Source: Setaria digitata
Taxonomy: Eukaryota > Nematoda > Chromadorea > Rhabditida > Setariidae
NCBI GenBank assembly: GCA_003640385.1
Contig: RCAB01000326.1
Coordinates: 1 to 64,000 of the forward strand
Direction: 5' to 3'
Length of the DNA: 64,000 nucleotides
The translations under genes and the position numbers were made by a program. Under the pieces are notes generated by a model that was given only the letters and a program-made list of their open reading frames with translations, made no database searches and was not told the DNA's origin. Shown piece by piece: positions 27,331 to 39,964 of the stretch. Within the stretch, counting starts at the first letter, position 1, and each line of letters opens with the position of its first letter.

Positions 27331-28730
27331 AATGAAAATTTATGAACGAAAAATTATCGAATGTATTTAGCGTTAGATGAAACAAAAAGGAATAATTATT
27401 TCAAAATTTCATTTAAGGAACAAATCCTGAATATAAATTTTGTTTGAAATTTTAAGCAAAATTTATGCTCGATTTCCACATTTCTTTTTTTTTTTTTTTT
27501 TTTTTTACCTTTTGATAGAAACAAAGAGGAAATTCGGTACTTGAACTTTTTTATTAAAATTTATATTTCTCCCAACTTCGCTGATTTTTTTTTTTTTTAA
27601 TACATAATTATCTCTCTTCCCACTACCGCATTCAGTTGTGATGAAGGCGTTTCCGCCAATGTTTTAGGCGTACGTGTACGTGTATGTGTTCCATACCGAA
27701 TAAAAATATTATTCTCTCTCATTTTACCCTACAGTGCACCAAAATTAGCCTGGATGCAAATAATTGAACTAATTAATAATTTAGAATTGTGAAGAAGTTT
27801 GTTTGAGATGAAGTGATAGCAAAATAAAGCATTCCAAGTGACCGGATAAATTTCTAACAATTTTGAATTCTAGAAATCGTACAGTTTATTTATAAAAGTT
27901 TTGGCACTCTAAAGGTCAGAGGTTCAGAGAGTAAAAATATGCTTTCGAATAAAATTTATTTCGTATTTTCGTGGCTCTATGAAACTTCCAGTTGAGAACT
28001 GTACAAGTAATACTGTACATACAAGTAACATGCGGGTTTTTCACAAGTATTTCTTTTTTTCTGTTACGCAAGTGAGAATCTAACTGATAATGTTCCGAGT
28101 GATAATAGTTAAGACAAGAGTAAATTGATAATTCGAGTGATAGTAGTCAACAATCAATCATGAGACAGATAAACAACTGGAAATAACCGAACCCCGGGTC
28201 ACATTCACAAATCCAGTTTTCAGACCATGTTGCATTCTCGTTAAATGCAACGTCTCGAATTAGATTTTTGAATTCACACTAGTTCGACGGTATTTTTGAA
28301 CAAGTGGGTCGAGAGTCTTTTACGTGTACGTAAACATGAGACGGGAATATGAGATGGAGGGAGTCTACGTGTACATGAGCGTACGATGGAAATATGGAAG
28401 TAATGAAGAAAACTGTGAGATTGTAGAGATAGATGAAATTTATAAGCTATGTGATATTCGAGATTTGGAAAATGTTGAAATAGTGGAGATGCTTGAAGAT
28501 ATGCTTTTAATGATAAAGTATATATCGACGGATATTATGTAATTTTCTAACGAACCATTCGTTACTTTTGATTGAATATCTTTGAATGTTACGTGATAAT
28601 GTAGAGAGCTAGCCACTGGGTTTTGTCATTCTTAAATTATAGAGCGATAAATAATATCGAAATAACTGGCTGCTACAAATTTGATGTCTAATGGAAAAAA
28701 TTATTAAACAGAAGTTTTATTGTTTTGTAG
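27331..28730. other. intergenic region ALT to INTS11
   Basis: No supported exon. The ORF at 28324-28542 encodes a low-complexity peptide with no recognisable features, and I do not accept it. CGAATAAAAATA near 27698 could be a distal poly(A) signal for the ALT-like gene. Confidence 0.6.
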
Positions 28731-28731
28731 T
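28724..28731 (+). promoter_or_regulatory. candidate trans-splice acceptor of INTS11
   Basis: TTTTGTAG ends at 28730, 60 bases before the INTS11 ATG, with no matching upstream donor visible. One upstream ATG followed quickly by TAA lies within the leader. Confidence 0.3.
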
Positions 28732-28790
28732 CATCAGAAACACTGCGGAAATGTTGTAAGGAGTGGGAAATTGTTGTTAGCTTATTAACA

Positions 28791-31700
28791 ATGCCAGAAA
28801 TCAAGGTAAGTGAAGATATATTACCACTTATTCATTCTACGCTTAACTTAGGTCTGAGTTTCTGCTATACTCATTAATTTGCTCTGACACATAAATTTCT
28901 CGTAACTTTTTCCCACTCTTGAAGCCGAATTTCAAGCAGTGTACGATTTCTTGATTATTAGTAATCTGTTTTAAAGATAGTTCCGCTTGGAGCGGGGCGA
29001 GATGTTGGTAGAAGCTGTATTTTGGTTTCTATTGGTGGCAAAAATGTAATGCTTGATTGTGGCATGCATATGGGTTATTCCGATGAGCGACGATTTCCTG
29101 ATTTTTCGTTAGACTTACAGATTTTTTAAATCCTTTTCGTCTCTTCTTCTTATTACAGCTTTTAATATACTGACAGATTCTTGCTTCGAATTGACCTTCA
29201 TTTAGGAAACAAGCCAATGTATGCAATAGGCATCACAAGTTTTCTATTTAGTTTCATTAGTGGTGGCGGATCTTTGACCGAATTCCTCGATTGTGTCATC
29301 ATAACACATTTCCATCTGGATCATTGTGGTTCACTACCTCATATGAGCGAAGTTATTGGCTATGATGGGCCAATTTATATGACTTATCCGACTAAAGCAA
29401 TTGCACCTGTTTTATTGGTAATAAGTGTTGCTGATTAATTTTCAGTTCTACCACATTCTTATACAGACCTTGTAGACTGATTTCTTTTGCTGTTTACTAA
29501 AACAATTTTTTAACTGACTATTCCAGATTTTGTATTAACTAGTGCACTCCTTTTCTTTTTCGTAAGTCCTACTATAGCGGCAATCTGATTGCTTCATCAT
29601 TATAAGAGAAATATTGCACAAATGGACTATATTTCATTCATTGAATCTTTCACTTTTGTTTTAAAACAGTTACACAGCTGAAATTTCAGGAAGACTATCG
29701 CAAAGTCCAAACTGAATTTAAAGGCGACAAGAATTTTTTCACTTCTCAAATGATCAAAAACTGCATGAAAAAGGTTTAGTCCAACTTAATGCTCCCATTT
29801 TTTTATAAATCCTTGTGTAATACTTAATTTTAAATTACAGGTGATAGCAATAAATATACATGAAAAAATCGATGTGGATAATGAATTGTCAATACGGGCT
29901 TTTTATGCAGGTCATGTACTTGGTGCCGCTATGTTTCAAGTTATGGTCGGTTCTGAAAGTATTTTGTATACAGGTTTGAATTCTGATTTGAGAGTGACGC
30001 AGTTCATCTATATAAATTGGTCTATTCTAAGATCTTTTAAAATTTTTTCTTGCTGTTTGTTTTGTTGTTTATGACAGTTTTGTAAAAAATAAGAATGTAA
30101 TATTTTCTTTAAATTAATTTGTAATTCGCTATCTTTACTTTTGAAGGCGACTTTAATACAACACCCGATCGACATCTTGGCGCTGCTCGTGTTGAGCCTG
30201 GACTTAAGCCTGACTTGTTAATATCAGAAAGTACTTATGCCACAACCATAAGAGATTCAAAGCGTGCTCGTGAAAGAGATTTTTTGAAGAAAGTTCATGA
30301 CACTGTATCGAATGGTGGAAAGGTGTTATTTTTTTTTTCTTGCTCCAAACCTATTAGTTGGGTTTAAACAATCATATTCGTTTGATCTTATTCCAAATTC
30401 GTTTTGTTGATGAATTATGCGAATATTACTTTGTTTAAGGTTCTGATCCCAGTCTTCGCTCTTGGACGTGCACAAGAATTGTGTATTTTACTAGAATCTT
30501 ATTGGGAGCGGATGAATTTGAAGTACCCAATATTTTTCTCGCAAGGATTGGCAGAGAAAGCTAATCAGGTTTTTTTATTGTTGCTGATTATTCAAGTTTT
30601 GATTAGTTCAGAATATTGTAAATTGTTATGTAGATCACACATGAATGCAGCTTTCACTTTAAGTATTTAAATATACTGTTTAGAATTTAATCTTGATATG
30701 ACGAGGATGAATAAGTTGATTCCATACAGATTTAATTTTTGGTTTCTTTCCAGTATTACCGACTCTTTATTAGTTGGACAAATGAAAAAATCAAAAGAAC
30801 ATTTGTCGAAAGAAATATGTTCGATTTTAAGCATATTAGACCCTTCGAACAGTCTTACATTGATAGTCCTGGTCCAATGGTACTTTTCAGCACTCCAGGT
30901 GCATATATAACTTGATATTATCCTCAGAGGCCAGAGTTTAATGACATTTTTACTAAAGTAATTTATTGATCGATTATGTTTGAAATATGCTTGAATCCCA
31001 TACAATTTTCGCTTAAAGCCAATGTGCGTGGGGGAAAAGAAGAGGTGATGAAAAAGATGAATAGAAGTTTTGTAGTTTTTATTATTTTTCTGTTAAGCGT
31101 TTTTGTAAATTTCGCTTTTTTTGGTAAATTCTATTCTTGGTTTTAGGCATGTTACATGGTGGGCAATCTTTACGAGTTTTTGCAAAATGGTGCTCGGATG
31201 AAAAAAATTTGATCATTATGCCTGGTTTCTGCGTCGCAAATACAGTTGGAGCGAAAGTAATTTCAGGAATGAAAAAAATTGAAATCGCTGGAAGGATGGT
31301 AATTGATTCACACCCATCAAAAACTTGTTGCATGTATCTCTTTGATTCGAAAATTGGAAATTTGTTCTGATTTTTCGAGATACTTTATAACCAGCAGTTC
31401 TAATCACTTCCTTAATATTTCAGCGAGAAATTAATTTGGGAGTCGAATATATGTCATTTAGTGCACATGCTGATGCTAAAGGTATAATGCAGGTGAAATT
31501 TTTTTCCTTTTTAGAGCCACATTTATGGCACAAAACATTCATTTATTAATGTTTGGAGCTGTAACTTAATCATAAGCTTACTTTAATTGAAATGCTTTCT
31601 TACTGCATATGCTGTTATTTATTGTAGCTGATTCGTGATTGCCAACCGAGGAATGTTATGTTCGTCCACGGTGAAGATGCAAAAATGGAATTCTTGAAAG

Positions 31701-32477
31701 AAAAAGTGGAAAAGGTAATTTTAAGGAAGTAGTTATTATTCACTTTCAGTTCCGTCTTTTTATAACTTACCATAATTGTATTTTGCAGGAATTCAACTTA
31801 AAAGTATTTAAGCCGGCAAATGGTGAAACAGTTATTATTGAAACTCCTTTAAATATATCCCTCAATATCCCCGTGCAAATATTAAATCGGTGTATTGATT
31901 TAGATCCCACACCAAGCAAACGCTTTTGTCCTTTCCGTGCTTTCTTGGCTATGGACAAACAGGTTCTTTTTTAATAAGCTCCATTGAAATCTGAGTAGTT
32001 CTTATGATTGCAAAGTGCATTATCATTATTTGTGATCATGTTTACCTCGCATTTATATTTTATTTTATTTCTATCTCTCAGACTAATCAGCTGGAAGTTA
32101 TAACTCCCGAAACAGCGGCTCGCCAGCTGGGAACATCTTTACATACTATTGCATTTAGTGAAACCATAGAGGTTGGAGAAGTGAACTGGAAGATTTTTGC
32201 TGCGAAGCTAAAAGCATATGATCCAGATTTACAGATCAAAGAGGTGAGGAAGAATATCAATTTCTGTTTCTTGAAAACTGTTCGTTTTTTTGACGCTGCA
32301 GAGGAAAGTGCATTTTAGGATGGTATAGAAATGTTCAATGGTGAGGTGACATTAACTTCAGTAGTGGGCGATTCAAAGCGTGTGGAAATAACGTGGGATG
32401 AGATTCGTGAAAATTGGTCCGAAGAAGTGATCAAAATACTGAAGGAGGAAATATATTGCTTGCAGAACGCTGTTTGA
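28791..32477 (+). CDS. INTS11: Integrator complex subunit 11, RNA endonuclease, 14 exons, 593 aa
   Basis: Exons: 28791-28805, 28977-29107, 29252-29417, 29690-29773, 29841-29973, 30147-30322, 30440-30568, 30754-30898, 31147-31298, 31424-31492, 31628-31714, 31789-31962, 32082-32243, 32319-32477 (1782 nt). It begins [16 protein letters not shown], as in animal INTS11. The metallo-beta-lactamase motif HFHLDH is at residues 68-73, with further metal ligands in [11 protein letters not shown] and [12 protein letters not shown]. The beta-CASP region includes [23 protein letters not shown] and [10 protein letters not shown]. Length matches the roughly 600-aa family. INTS11 is the nuclear zinc endonuclease that, with INTS9 and INTS4, cleaves snRNA 3' ends and promoter-proximal nascent RNAs. 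All catalytic motifs look intact. The first exon codes only five residues. PPIL4 follows on the same strand 547 bases downstream. Confidence 0.97.
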
Positions 32478-33024
32478 ATATTCCGCGGACATTATAAATT
32501 CCATAATTTGTCTGTAAATCGTGTTGAGATTTTCATTTTTATAAAATCTTTTCCAATAAAAGTGTTACACTTGCAATTGACTGCTTTCTTGATAGTGTCG
32601 ATGTTTTTCAGATAAAAAGTTTATGATTTTTTCTTTTCTTTGTATTATATGGAGATGGGTTGATATTTTCATTCTCATGTGCTTCGGAATATCTTGCGGC
32701 GGAGCTAAGTGTATGTAATAAACGCTTTTGTCGTTTCTTCATGTTGGAGAATTATTTCATTATTTTTAATGAAACCTTCTTTTCTGAAATCGAAAGATAA
32801 ATGGATGGAGAGTTGTACGACGTCTTTTAGAAAGAAATTTATTAGCAGTTGAACGACTATTACTGTTTCGTGTTTAGACAGCATCGTTTGTATTTGGTGC
32901 AGGCGCCCAATGGGAATAATTTGTGAATTTCTAGCTTTTCTGCAATTAGTCATATTTTAGGTTAATTGGAAACAGGTCATTACTGGTTTCGAATTATTGC
33001 AATTTACACTTGAGATCACAGCAC
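32478..33024 (+). other. short gap between INTS11 and PPIL4, possible operon spacer
   Basis: It holds the INTS11 3' UTR and the PPIL4 leader. A CATATTTTAG acceptor ends at 32960, 400 bases after the AATAAA and 64 bases before the PPIL4 ATG. This arrangement fits a downstream operon gene that receives a spliced leader. The minus-strand ORF at 32705-32953 has no recognisable features. Confidence 0.4.
32555..32560 (+). terminator. poly(A) signal of INTS11
   Basis: AATAAA lies 78 bases after the INTS11 stop codon and is followed by a T-rich stretch. It is the first canonical signal downstream of the gene. Confidence 0.65.
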
Positions 33025-36000
33025 ATGGCAGTATTGATTGAAACGACTGTTGGAGATATTGTCATTGATTTATTCGTGAAAGAGCGTCCAAGATGTAAGC
33101 TTTACCTCTCCTCTTGAAGTGTATCTTATCAGTAAAATCTTTCGTATTTTCGTGAAAACGAACAGTGAAGGGATAATTTATGTACTGTATCATAAACAGC
33201 GATTGATTGAGATAAATACATAAAAGGTACGAACAAATTTCTCTCGATAAAAATATTTCATTCAAGGACTCTAATTAATTTGAGTACTACAGGCATTACG
33301 TACAAATCAGCCAATGTTCATGTCTTTACTAATTTCAAAATATGAACAAGTTATTACAACAAGATATTCTGTTTCCGGTAAAATAATTTATACGTTTTTT
33401 ATGTTGGATTTTAATGTAAATATAGAACTTACTCTTTTTTCCAGGTTGTCTTAACTTTCTAAAGTTATGCAAGTTGAAATATTACAACTTTTGTCAGTTC
33501 CATGCAATCGAGGTATTTAAATATTTATTAAGAAGAATTTCGTGCATACATAACTCCTTAGTAACCTAAAATTAGCCATAAGACACACAACATTGTTTCA
33601 TAAAGCGGAATATTTTCAATGCTTTCTCAATCACCTGTTCCTTTTTATATGGTCCCTAGTGACTATATAGTTGTATATCGCTGGATTCATTAGTTTGGGA
33701 CGTTTCACTAGTTTTATGCAGAATTTTTTTGTTATACTCATTAGTTCTTTACATTACTTTTTAAAATGCAATTTTTTCTATAAAAGGATTCATTTTTTTC
33801 AAATGTTTGATAAAGCTATTAATTTAATGTTTTGTTTTGCAGCAGAATTATATTGTCCAAACAGGAGACCCGACAGGTACAGGAAACGGTGGGGAATCAC
33901 TATTTACGTATGTTTTGTTGATACTTCTTGTTTCTTTTCTTTAAACTTCATTTCCGTTCTAATGGCTAATATTCATTTTCAGTTATTTATATGGTGACCA
34001 GGCTCGTTATTTCGAACCAGAACTTGTCCCTAAATTGCGCCATAATAGGACTGGTATCGTATCTATGGTGAATAATGGTGCTGATATGCTTGGCAGTCAA
34101 TTTTTTATTACTTTAGGTTATCGCCGTTTTTCTTACATTGACACCATTGTCCGGGTGTCCTGTCGAAATATTGATAGGACATTGATCACTTGATGTTTTG
34201 TTGATGGTGATGCGGAATAGCTTTTATTCATTTCAGGTGGACATTTAGATTATTTGGATGGAAAGCATGTCATTTTTGGACAAGTAACGGAAGGGCTAGA
34301 TACTTTAGAAAAGTTAAATCAGGAAATTTGTGACGAGCAAAATAGACCATTTCGAGACATACGGTTTGTTTTTACTTTTTCCTAAATTCCTTTTCTAGTT
34401 TCCTTAAATCCAGACATTTCTCATTTTGCAGCATTGCCCATACTATTATTTTGGATGATCCTTTTGATGATCCTAAGCAGCTTCGTTTTCCCAGTAGATC
34501 CCCATCACCAACTATCGATCTTCTGAATGTTAGTTCTTTTTTATGAATTTCTGCTCTTTTCATTTCAAGCTTTCAACTTTATTCTTTTTCTTTTTCTATA
34601 AATTTTTTATTCACTATATCTTAATCTGACTCTCATGATTCACAACTGGTAATCTGACCAGGAGATACTAGATTAAACGGCAGTTGCCGCGTCGGAAATG
34701 TGGTAAGATAGCATGCAATCCAGCTATGCGTTGCGCTAAATGAATACAAAGTTTTGCTGCTTTTGTATATACTCCTTTTTCTGCATAAACTTTGTATGCA
34801 CGAGTTATAGGTTTCTCAAATTGCTTTGGATCAGTCGTTGAATGAGGAAGATGGTAAAACAGAAGAAGAAATACAAAAAGAAATTGAAGCGAAAGATATG
34901 GCTGCGCAAGCGCAGATCTTAGAAATGGTATGTTTCTTCAGTTACTTTTAGTAGCTAATTTTTGTAAAATTTTCATTCCATTTAGTTAATCGTTTGAGTT
35001 TTATTTCACTACCTGAATTCCTAGTTACGCGAAAGGGCTGAGTATGTTGTATTATTAACGGTTTTGATCATTTTTTGTTCGTCAGACTTTTTAAATGCTG
35101 AATAGATTTTTGCATAATTAATTTCAAAAACTTCTTTTAGCCTTGAATTTAGGTAGGCGATTTACGTTATGCAGACGAGAAACCTCCTGATAATGTTTTA
35201 TTCGTATGCAAATTGAATCCAGTTACAACCGATGAGGTATGTATGTACGGGGTTACATACAGTTTTCCTTTTACGATTACAAAGCTTATTTCAGCGTTGT
35301 GGACTTGAAATTTTTTTTCCCCGAGACTTTTATTTTTTTCTTTTTTCAGGACCTCGAAATAATTTTTTCTCGATTTGGCAAAATAAAGTGTTGCGAAATT
35401 ATTCGTGATAGGAAAACTGGTGCTTCATTACAGTATGCATTTGTCGAATTTGAAGAGGTGCGATATTAAAAATGTCGGGTGTTCAAAGTATATATTTCGA
35501 AATCCTTGTGTTTTGGCATTGATATTGTTTCCCAGCAACTTCTTTTTTTTTTTTTTTAACATGAATCGGAATCAGAGACCATCACTACACGACATAGTTT
35601 CAAGTGCCACTGAAGAGAAAAACAGCGCACAGTTTACACCCGGAAATATGTGTATCATGTTTACTGGATTAAGTACATCAGGCTCCATTTTAAAACTTTT
35701 TTAACCTTCTAGTCTCCATAATATTGGACTACTTTGCTGCTTGATATCATTGAATGCGGTTGTAAATACCTTTGGATCTTAACCATTGCATTTTAAATTC
35801 TAAAAAAAAAGGAATTTTTAATTAGAAATCTTGAGATTGACTCTTCATTGTTCCTTATTTTCTCTTTTCCAGGTTCAAAGTTGTGAGGCTGCATATTTCA
35901 AAATGGATAATGTACTGATTGATGATAGGCGAATACATGTCGATTTTTCACAATCTGTTGCAAAGAATTACCAGTGGAAAAGAAAAGATAGTGAGTAATT

Positions 36001-38142
36001 TTCTTTACTTGCAAATTGAATCACATCTGTAATCCATAATATGTAACTCCTTTTCAGTTTTTGGTTTATCGGGTCAATTTAGACTTTTTGCTTTGTAAGG
36101 TGTTCTCCTTTCGGTAGCTTTTCATCATAGGTCAGATTTATTCATCAGAAAAAACATGTTTATCTAACCTCTGCATTCGACTATCGCAGTAATAGCATGA
36201 GATCAAGATACATGTTGAGTTCTAAATAAAACGGTTAACAAGTAGATGTCATCAAATAAATTGAACACAGAAGTAAGTCGTCTTTGGAAATGAATTAATC
36301 ATTTAAATATACAGTTATTAACAGGTGATTTATGGATAAATTACATATCAAAAGTTTTAAAAAAATGGAAAATAAGAAAGGAAATTCTCATGCTGACAAT
36401 TTGAAATTGAACAACACTTGAACAATTGAAAGAGGTCTTAATTTGTTTATGTCTTTTCCTTTTTTTCGTTTATGGGAAGGCAAAGGGAATGTTTCAAGGT
36501 TATTTCTTTGTACAACGGGTTTCCATTCCACTCAAGGTAGGCTATTTATGCCAAATTTTTAAACACCAGAAAAACAGTTAATGCACATTCCTTTCATTTT
36601 TGTCAAATCCATAAACCAGTCAGAAATGAAATTTGTTACATTATAATTAACAAATCTTCGTCAGTTTCTTCCCCTTTATTTTTGTGCTACTGTTCTCCTG
36701 TGATTAGTGAAGATTTAGAGAAAAAGAAAAGAGAAAGAGGGGAAAGTCCAGCACTCATCAGCACTTTTTACCAATTCAATGTTTTTATAAAAAGAAAAAA
36801 ATGATCATAAGTTGGGAGTTAGAAAAAGAATGATTCTATCGCCAGTGGAACTTTTTCTATCACAGTTTTTTTCCCTAATTCATAAGATAATGAAATATTG
36901 TTGCATTATAGAGTCATTCGTTTTATTTACTTTAACTTTTATTTCGTTTGAGAAAAGTTATAAATTATGGCTCGTATATGAAATTCCTCCAAAATTTTTA
37001 TTATTGTATAAGAGATAAATAATGTTTGCAATGTTGCTTTCAAGTTAATAATAAGAGGTTAATCTAATCTTTAGTGTATTGTACAGATCCAGCGATTGAA
37101 TCATTCTTTAGAAAATGATTAGAGGAGAAAATTTGGAAATTTAATCAGATTTTGTGGAATTTTTTGGAGTACATGAATGTCGGTAAATTCGCATTTTCAT
37201 GTCAGTTCGTTCATACGTACAGACGTGGTCTTTGTCGCATTTGCACCTGGAATTTTCCTTAGTCATCCAATTTTAGTTTTTCTTCTTTTTTTTTTTTACC
37301 ATTAAATATTGGATGGATGTTGTTGGGAAATTGAGAGATATTGAGTAGCAATAGCTAAAATAAATTGGAGCAAAAAGAATTTGAGGCATGAAGTGAAGTT
37401 TAGAGTTCCGATTTTTTTTTTTTTTTCCTTTTTTTTGCAATCAGATATTCATTATTGAACTTTTAGATCGATTTTTTTTTTTTTTTGGGAAGGAGGGGGA
37501 AGGATTCCGTTTAAACCCGTATGAATTTCAACGCAGAAATATTGAGAAAAATATTCGTTAGCAATGTAAATTTTGAAGTTGTACATTAATCGAGGTTTAA
37601 TATAGCAAGAGTGTGGTAAAAAGAAGCATGCGAAAATGTTGTTTTGTATCCAGGTTTGATGATTAAACTAACCTTATAACAATAAAAGTAGTCTGAAATC
37701 TACTAATTCACAATAAGATGGACGGAATGGTGTAGTAAAGTTAAGCGAACTGAGTAGTAGGAGGTAATAATGAAATTTCGGGCATTTTACTCATCATTTC
37801 CTTCAAATACTTATTCGCTAATGAGTTTCGAAGATAATTAAAAAGAGATGATTTGTGAATGAAAAGTAATCTCGAACATGCAAAACTAACCATGATTTGA
37901 CCCATTTCAATGGTGGATAACCATTAATGGTGAAACTATAAAAACCGCAGGGCTCACGATACGGTATGCACTCTGGAGATGATAAATCGAATTCAGGTTC
38001 CTACAGCGAACGATAATTAATGTTAATTTAAAGTAATTTTTTAATTTGAATTGAACGAATTATGCGATTTCTCTTTTATGCAGTTCTTCATTCGGCAATA
38101 TCGAGAAGCTTAGCATTTCGAATTTTTAAATTATTCTTAAAA

Positions 38143-38193
<51 letters not shown>

Positions 38194-39923
38194 TCTCTCT
38201 CTCTCCCCGAAGGAAAATAATCGATGCATCATTTATAGAAAGTTCGGTCAAAACTGAATGAGCTGCTTTTTTTTTTTTGTCAACTTACTGGGAATAGATC
38301 TGGATTCATCCTGGGTGGTACCCATTTCTTTCCCTTGTATACTTGACCAATATTTTCTGTTATTCCGGTAATAATTAATACGGCACAAGCAATTCTGGAT
38401 TTCATTGTATACGCCTCAATATTTCTTCTATCTGTAAATCATCAATAAAGTTGATGATGTTATTTGACGATTTATCCGGAAAGCTCAATATATTTCACTC
38501 TTCAATCCAAATTTGGAGTATTAAAAGACATAATTGAGGTCTATGCATAATGAAAAAATGTCACGTGATATGTACGAAGTGATGAAACCAAAATTTTAAT
38601 TTTTTGGAATTAATAATTTGTTATGACTCTTTAATCTAATGTAGTAGATATTTATTATTTTAAAGGTACAGTTTATGTTCTGAATTTAAAATTCTAACGA
38701 TAAATTCTCCAAACTGTTCAATTATTTAGAGAGGCAATAATAATATACGACTTTGTATTTTCGATGTTATTTTTCTAGCATTCTAATAAAATCCACAGTA
38801 AGGATACAACTGATAGTTTTGAGTAATAATAGCTTTTGATATTCTGCACTTTTTGCTTACTAAAAGATTTTAGTATCATATATTTTAATGTTCACTTTTG
38901 ACTGGCAGTGATTCAGATTCTCAATTTTAAACTTACTCATCTAAACACATACTTTATACGAATTTTTATTTGTTTTCTCGAATTATTAGATTTATAGCTT
39001 AATTACTCCTTTGTTGTTATAAACTGTATCTCAAAAATTTTTATTGTAGGATCGGAAAAACGAGCGAATGAATTGGATGTTTCCAAGGTTAATATCACAA
39101 ATTGAAATATTTTCCTCATTTTTTTTTTCTCTTTTTTTTCAGTTCTTTCTAGAAAAATTCAAAAATAATTATAGATTACGAAAAAAAAAAAAAAATTAAA
39201 TGGGTTAAATTTACTAACAGTGGAAAAGCTTGTGGGAATTGATTAACTTACCTCAGGATTTTATTTCATTATTCATATCTTTAATATGTAATAACGATGT
39301 CAAAGTATTAGATTTACGGACTGTGTTGGGTGTATTTGCTGATTCTTACTGATAAATGGCGTGGTACTAATCTTTCATATCTTGGATGTTTGACTTTTCT
39401 CAGTTATCTTTATAGTGTTCCTGTGAACTTATTATGTGAGTGGTTAAAGACTAATTACCTAGAAGTTAGATAGAATTAACAATAGTTGTTTGTAGAAATC
39501 AGAGATCGAGCACAAGAAGCCAAAGTTAGAGAAGTCTAGTGGAAATGAGAAAAAAGTCTGTTCTAGTGAAAAGATGAAGCAGCGCTCAAGAAGTTCTTCA
39601 AGGTTTGAATTTTACTGCAACTTCCCGTCATTTTTGATTCTTTTGCTGTTCATTTCCTTGGATTGTCCTTCCAAGAGTAATTCAGGTCATCAGACCACAA
39701 GAGATATGCAAGATCTCATCGACATGAACGATCGTTATGCAGTAAAGAACACCAAAGTTTCCATCAACGATCAAGAAGTCGTGATTCTCGTACACATCAA
39801 CGATCAAGAAACCGTGAAACACACGTATATCAACGATCAAGAAGCCGTGGAAGAGATGAATATCACCGATCAAGGAGTCGTGAGGCACGAAGTCGTATAT
39901 ATCAACGATCACACCGTCATTAA
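33025..39923 (+). CDS. PPIL4: PPIL4-like cyclophilin with RRM and RS-rich tail, 13 exons, 456 aa
   Basis: Exons: 33025-33094, 33445-33512, 33843-33907, 33983-34116, 34237-34363, 34432-34528, 34811-34927, 35153-35236, 35350-35457, 35873-35990, 39050-39087, 39496-39602, 39686-39923 (1371 nt). Residues 1-165 are the cyclophilin-like domain ([44 protein letters not shown]). Residues 227-325 hold an RRM with RNP2 VLFVCKL (241-247) and RNP1-like LQYAFVEF (281-288). The tail is basic with an 11-residue Arg/Ser-rich repeat. PPIL4-type proteins are nuclear and linked to the spliceosome and transcription. The position equivalent to the catalytic Arg55 of cyclophilin A is Ala, so isomerase activity may be weak, as in other PPIL4 proteins. 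Intron 10 is 3 kb and contains a gene on the opposite strand. Confidence 0.95.
37141..38405 (-). CDS. nested small secreted cysteine-rich protein, 3 exons, 110 aa
   Basis: Exons in transcript order: 38405-38289 (39 codons), 38000-37891, 37246-37141; phases match (0, then 2) and total 333 nt. Residues 1-21 are a signal peptide ([10 protein letters not shown] core, probably cut after NIGQ). The mature part has six Cys at about 50, 57, 77, 79, 85 and 101, with [20 protein letters not shown] and [15 protein letters not shown]. The spacing and the [11 protein letters not shown] block look like a conserved nematode secreted family that I half-recognise but cannot name, so no function is assigned. 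All boundaries are canonical: CCA/GTAAGT, CTGTAG/GAA, TG/GTTAGT, TTCCAG/G. It lies wholly inside intron 10 of PPIL4 on the opposite strand. A TTTACAG acceptor 26 bases before its ATG suggests an independent, possibly trans-spliced transcript. Confidence 0.86.
38144..38207. repeat. (CT)n microsatellite
   Basis: About 30 CT dinucleotides, interrupted once, lie in the first intron of the nested minus-strand gene and inside PPIL4 intron 10. On the minus strand this reads as a GA repeat, so it does not supply a polypyrimidine tract to that gene. Confidence 0.95.
38431..38439 (-). promoter_or_regulatory. candidate trans-splice acceptor of the nested gene
   Basis: On the minus strand GATTTACAG ends at 38432, leaving a 26-base ATG-free leader before the start codon at 38405. 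This is the typical spacing for spliced-leader addition in nematodes. Confidence 0.4.
39763..39910 (+). repeat. 33-bp coding tandem repeat in the PPIL4 tail
   Basis: Units start at 39763, 39796, 39829 and 39862, with a diverged fifth at 39901. In the PPIL4 frame each encodes a QRSRSR-like 11-residue unit. The two other frames are also open, producing misleading repetitive ORFs (INDQE on plus, and a hydrophobic one on minus). Confidence 0.85.
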
Positions 39924-39958
39924 TATACCGACTGTATTTCGATCTCACTTATTTTAAT

Positions 39959-39964
39959 AATAAA
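39959..39964 (+). terminator. poly(A) signal of PPIL4
   Basis: AATAAA occurs 36 bases after the PPIL4 stop codon and is followed by an A-rich stretch. Confidence 0.55.

Noticed and set aside
28324..28542. 72-aa acidic ORF upstream of INTS11
   Set aside because: Low complexity, no splice partner, no recognised family.
34662..34702. Possible extra PPIL4 exon between 34528 and 34811
   Set aside because: It has AG and GT borders but introduces a stop in the required phase 0. Joining 34528 directly to 34811 keeps frame and matches the length of the family's linker.
39574..39957. 127-aa plus ORF with repeated INDQE units and a hydrophobic segment
   Set aside because: It reads through PPIL4 intron 12 and then an incorrect frame of the 33-bp repeat. 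The RS frame joins in phase with upstream PPIL4 exons.
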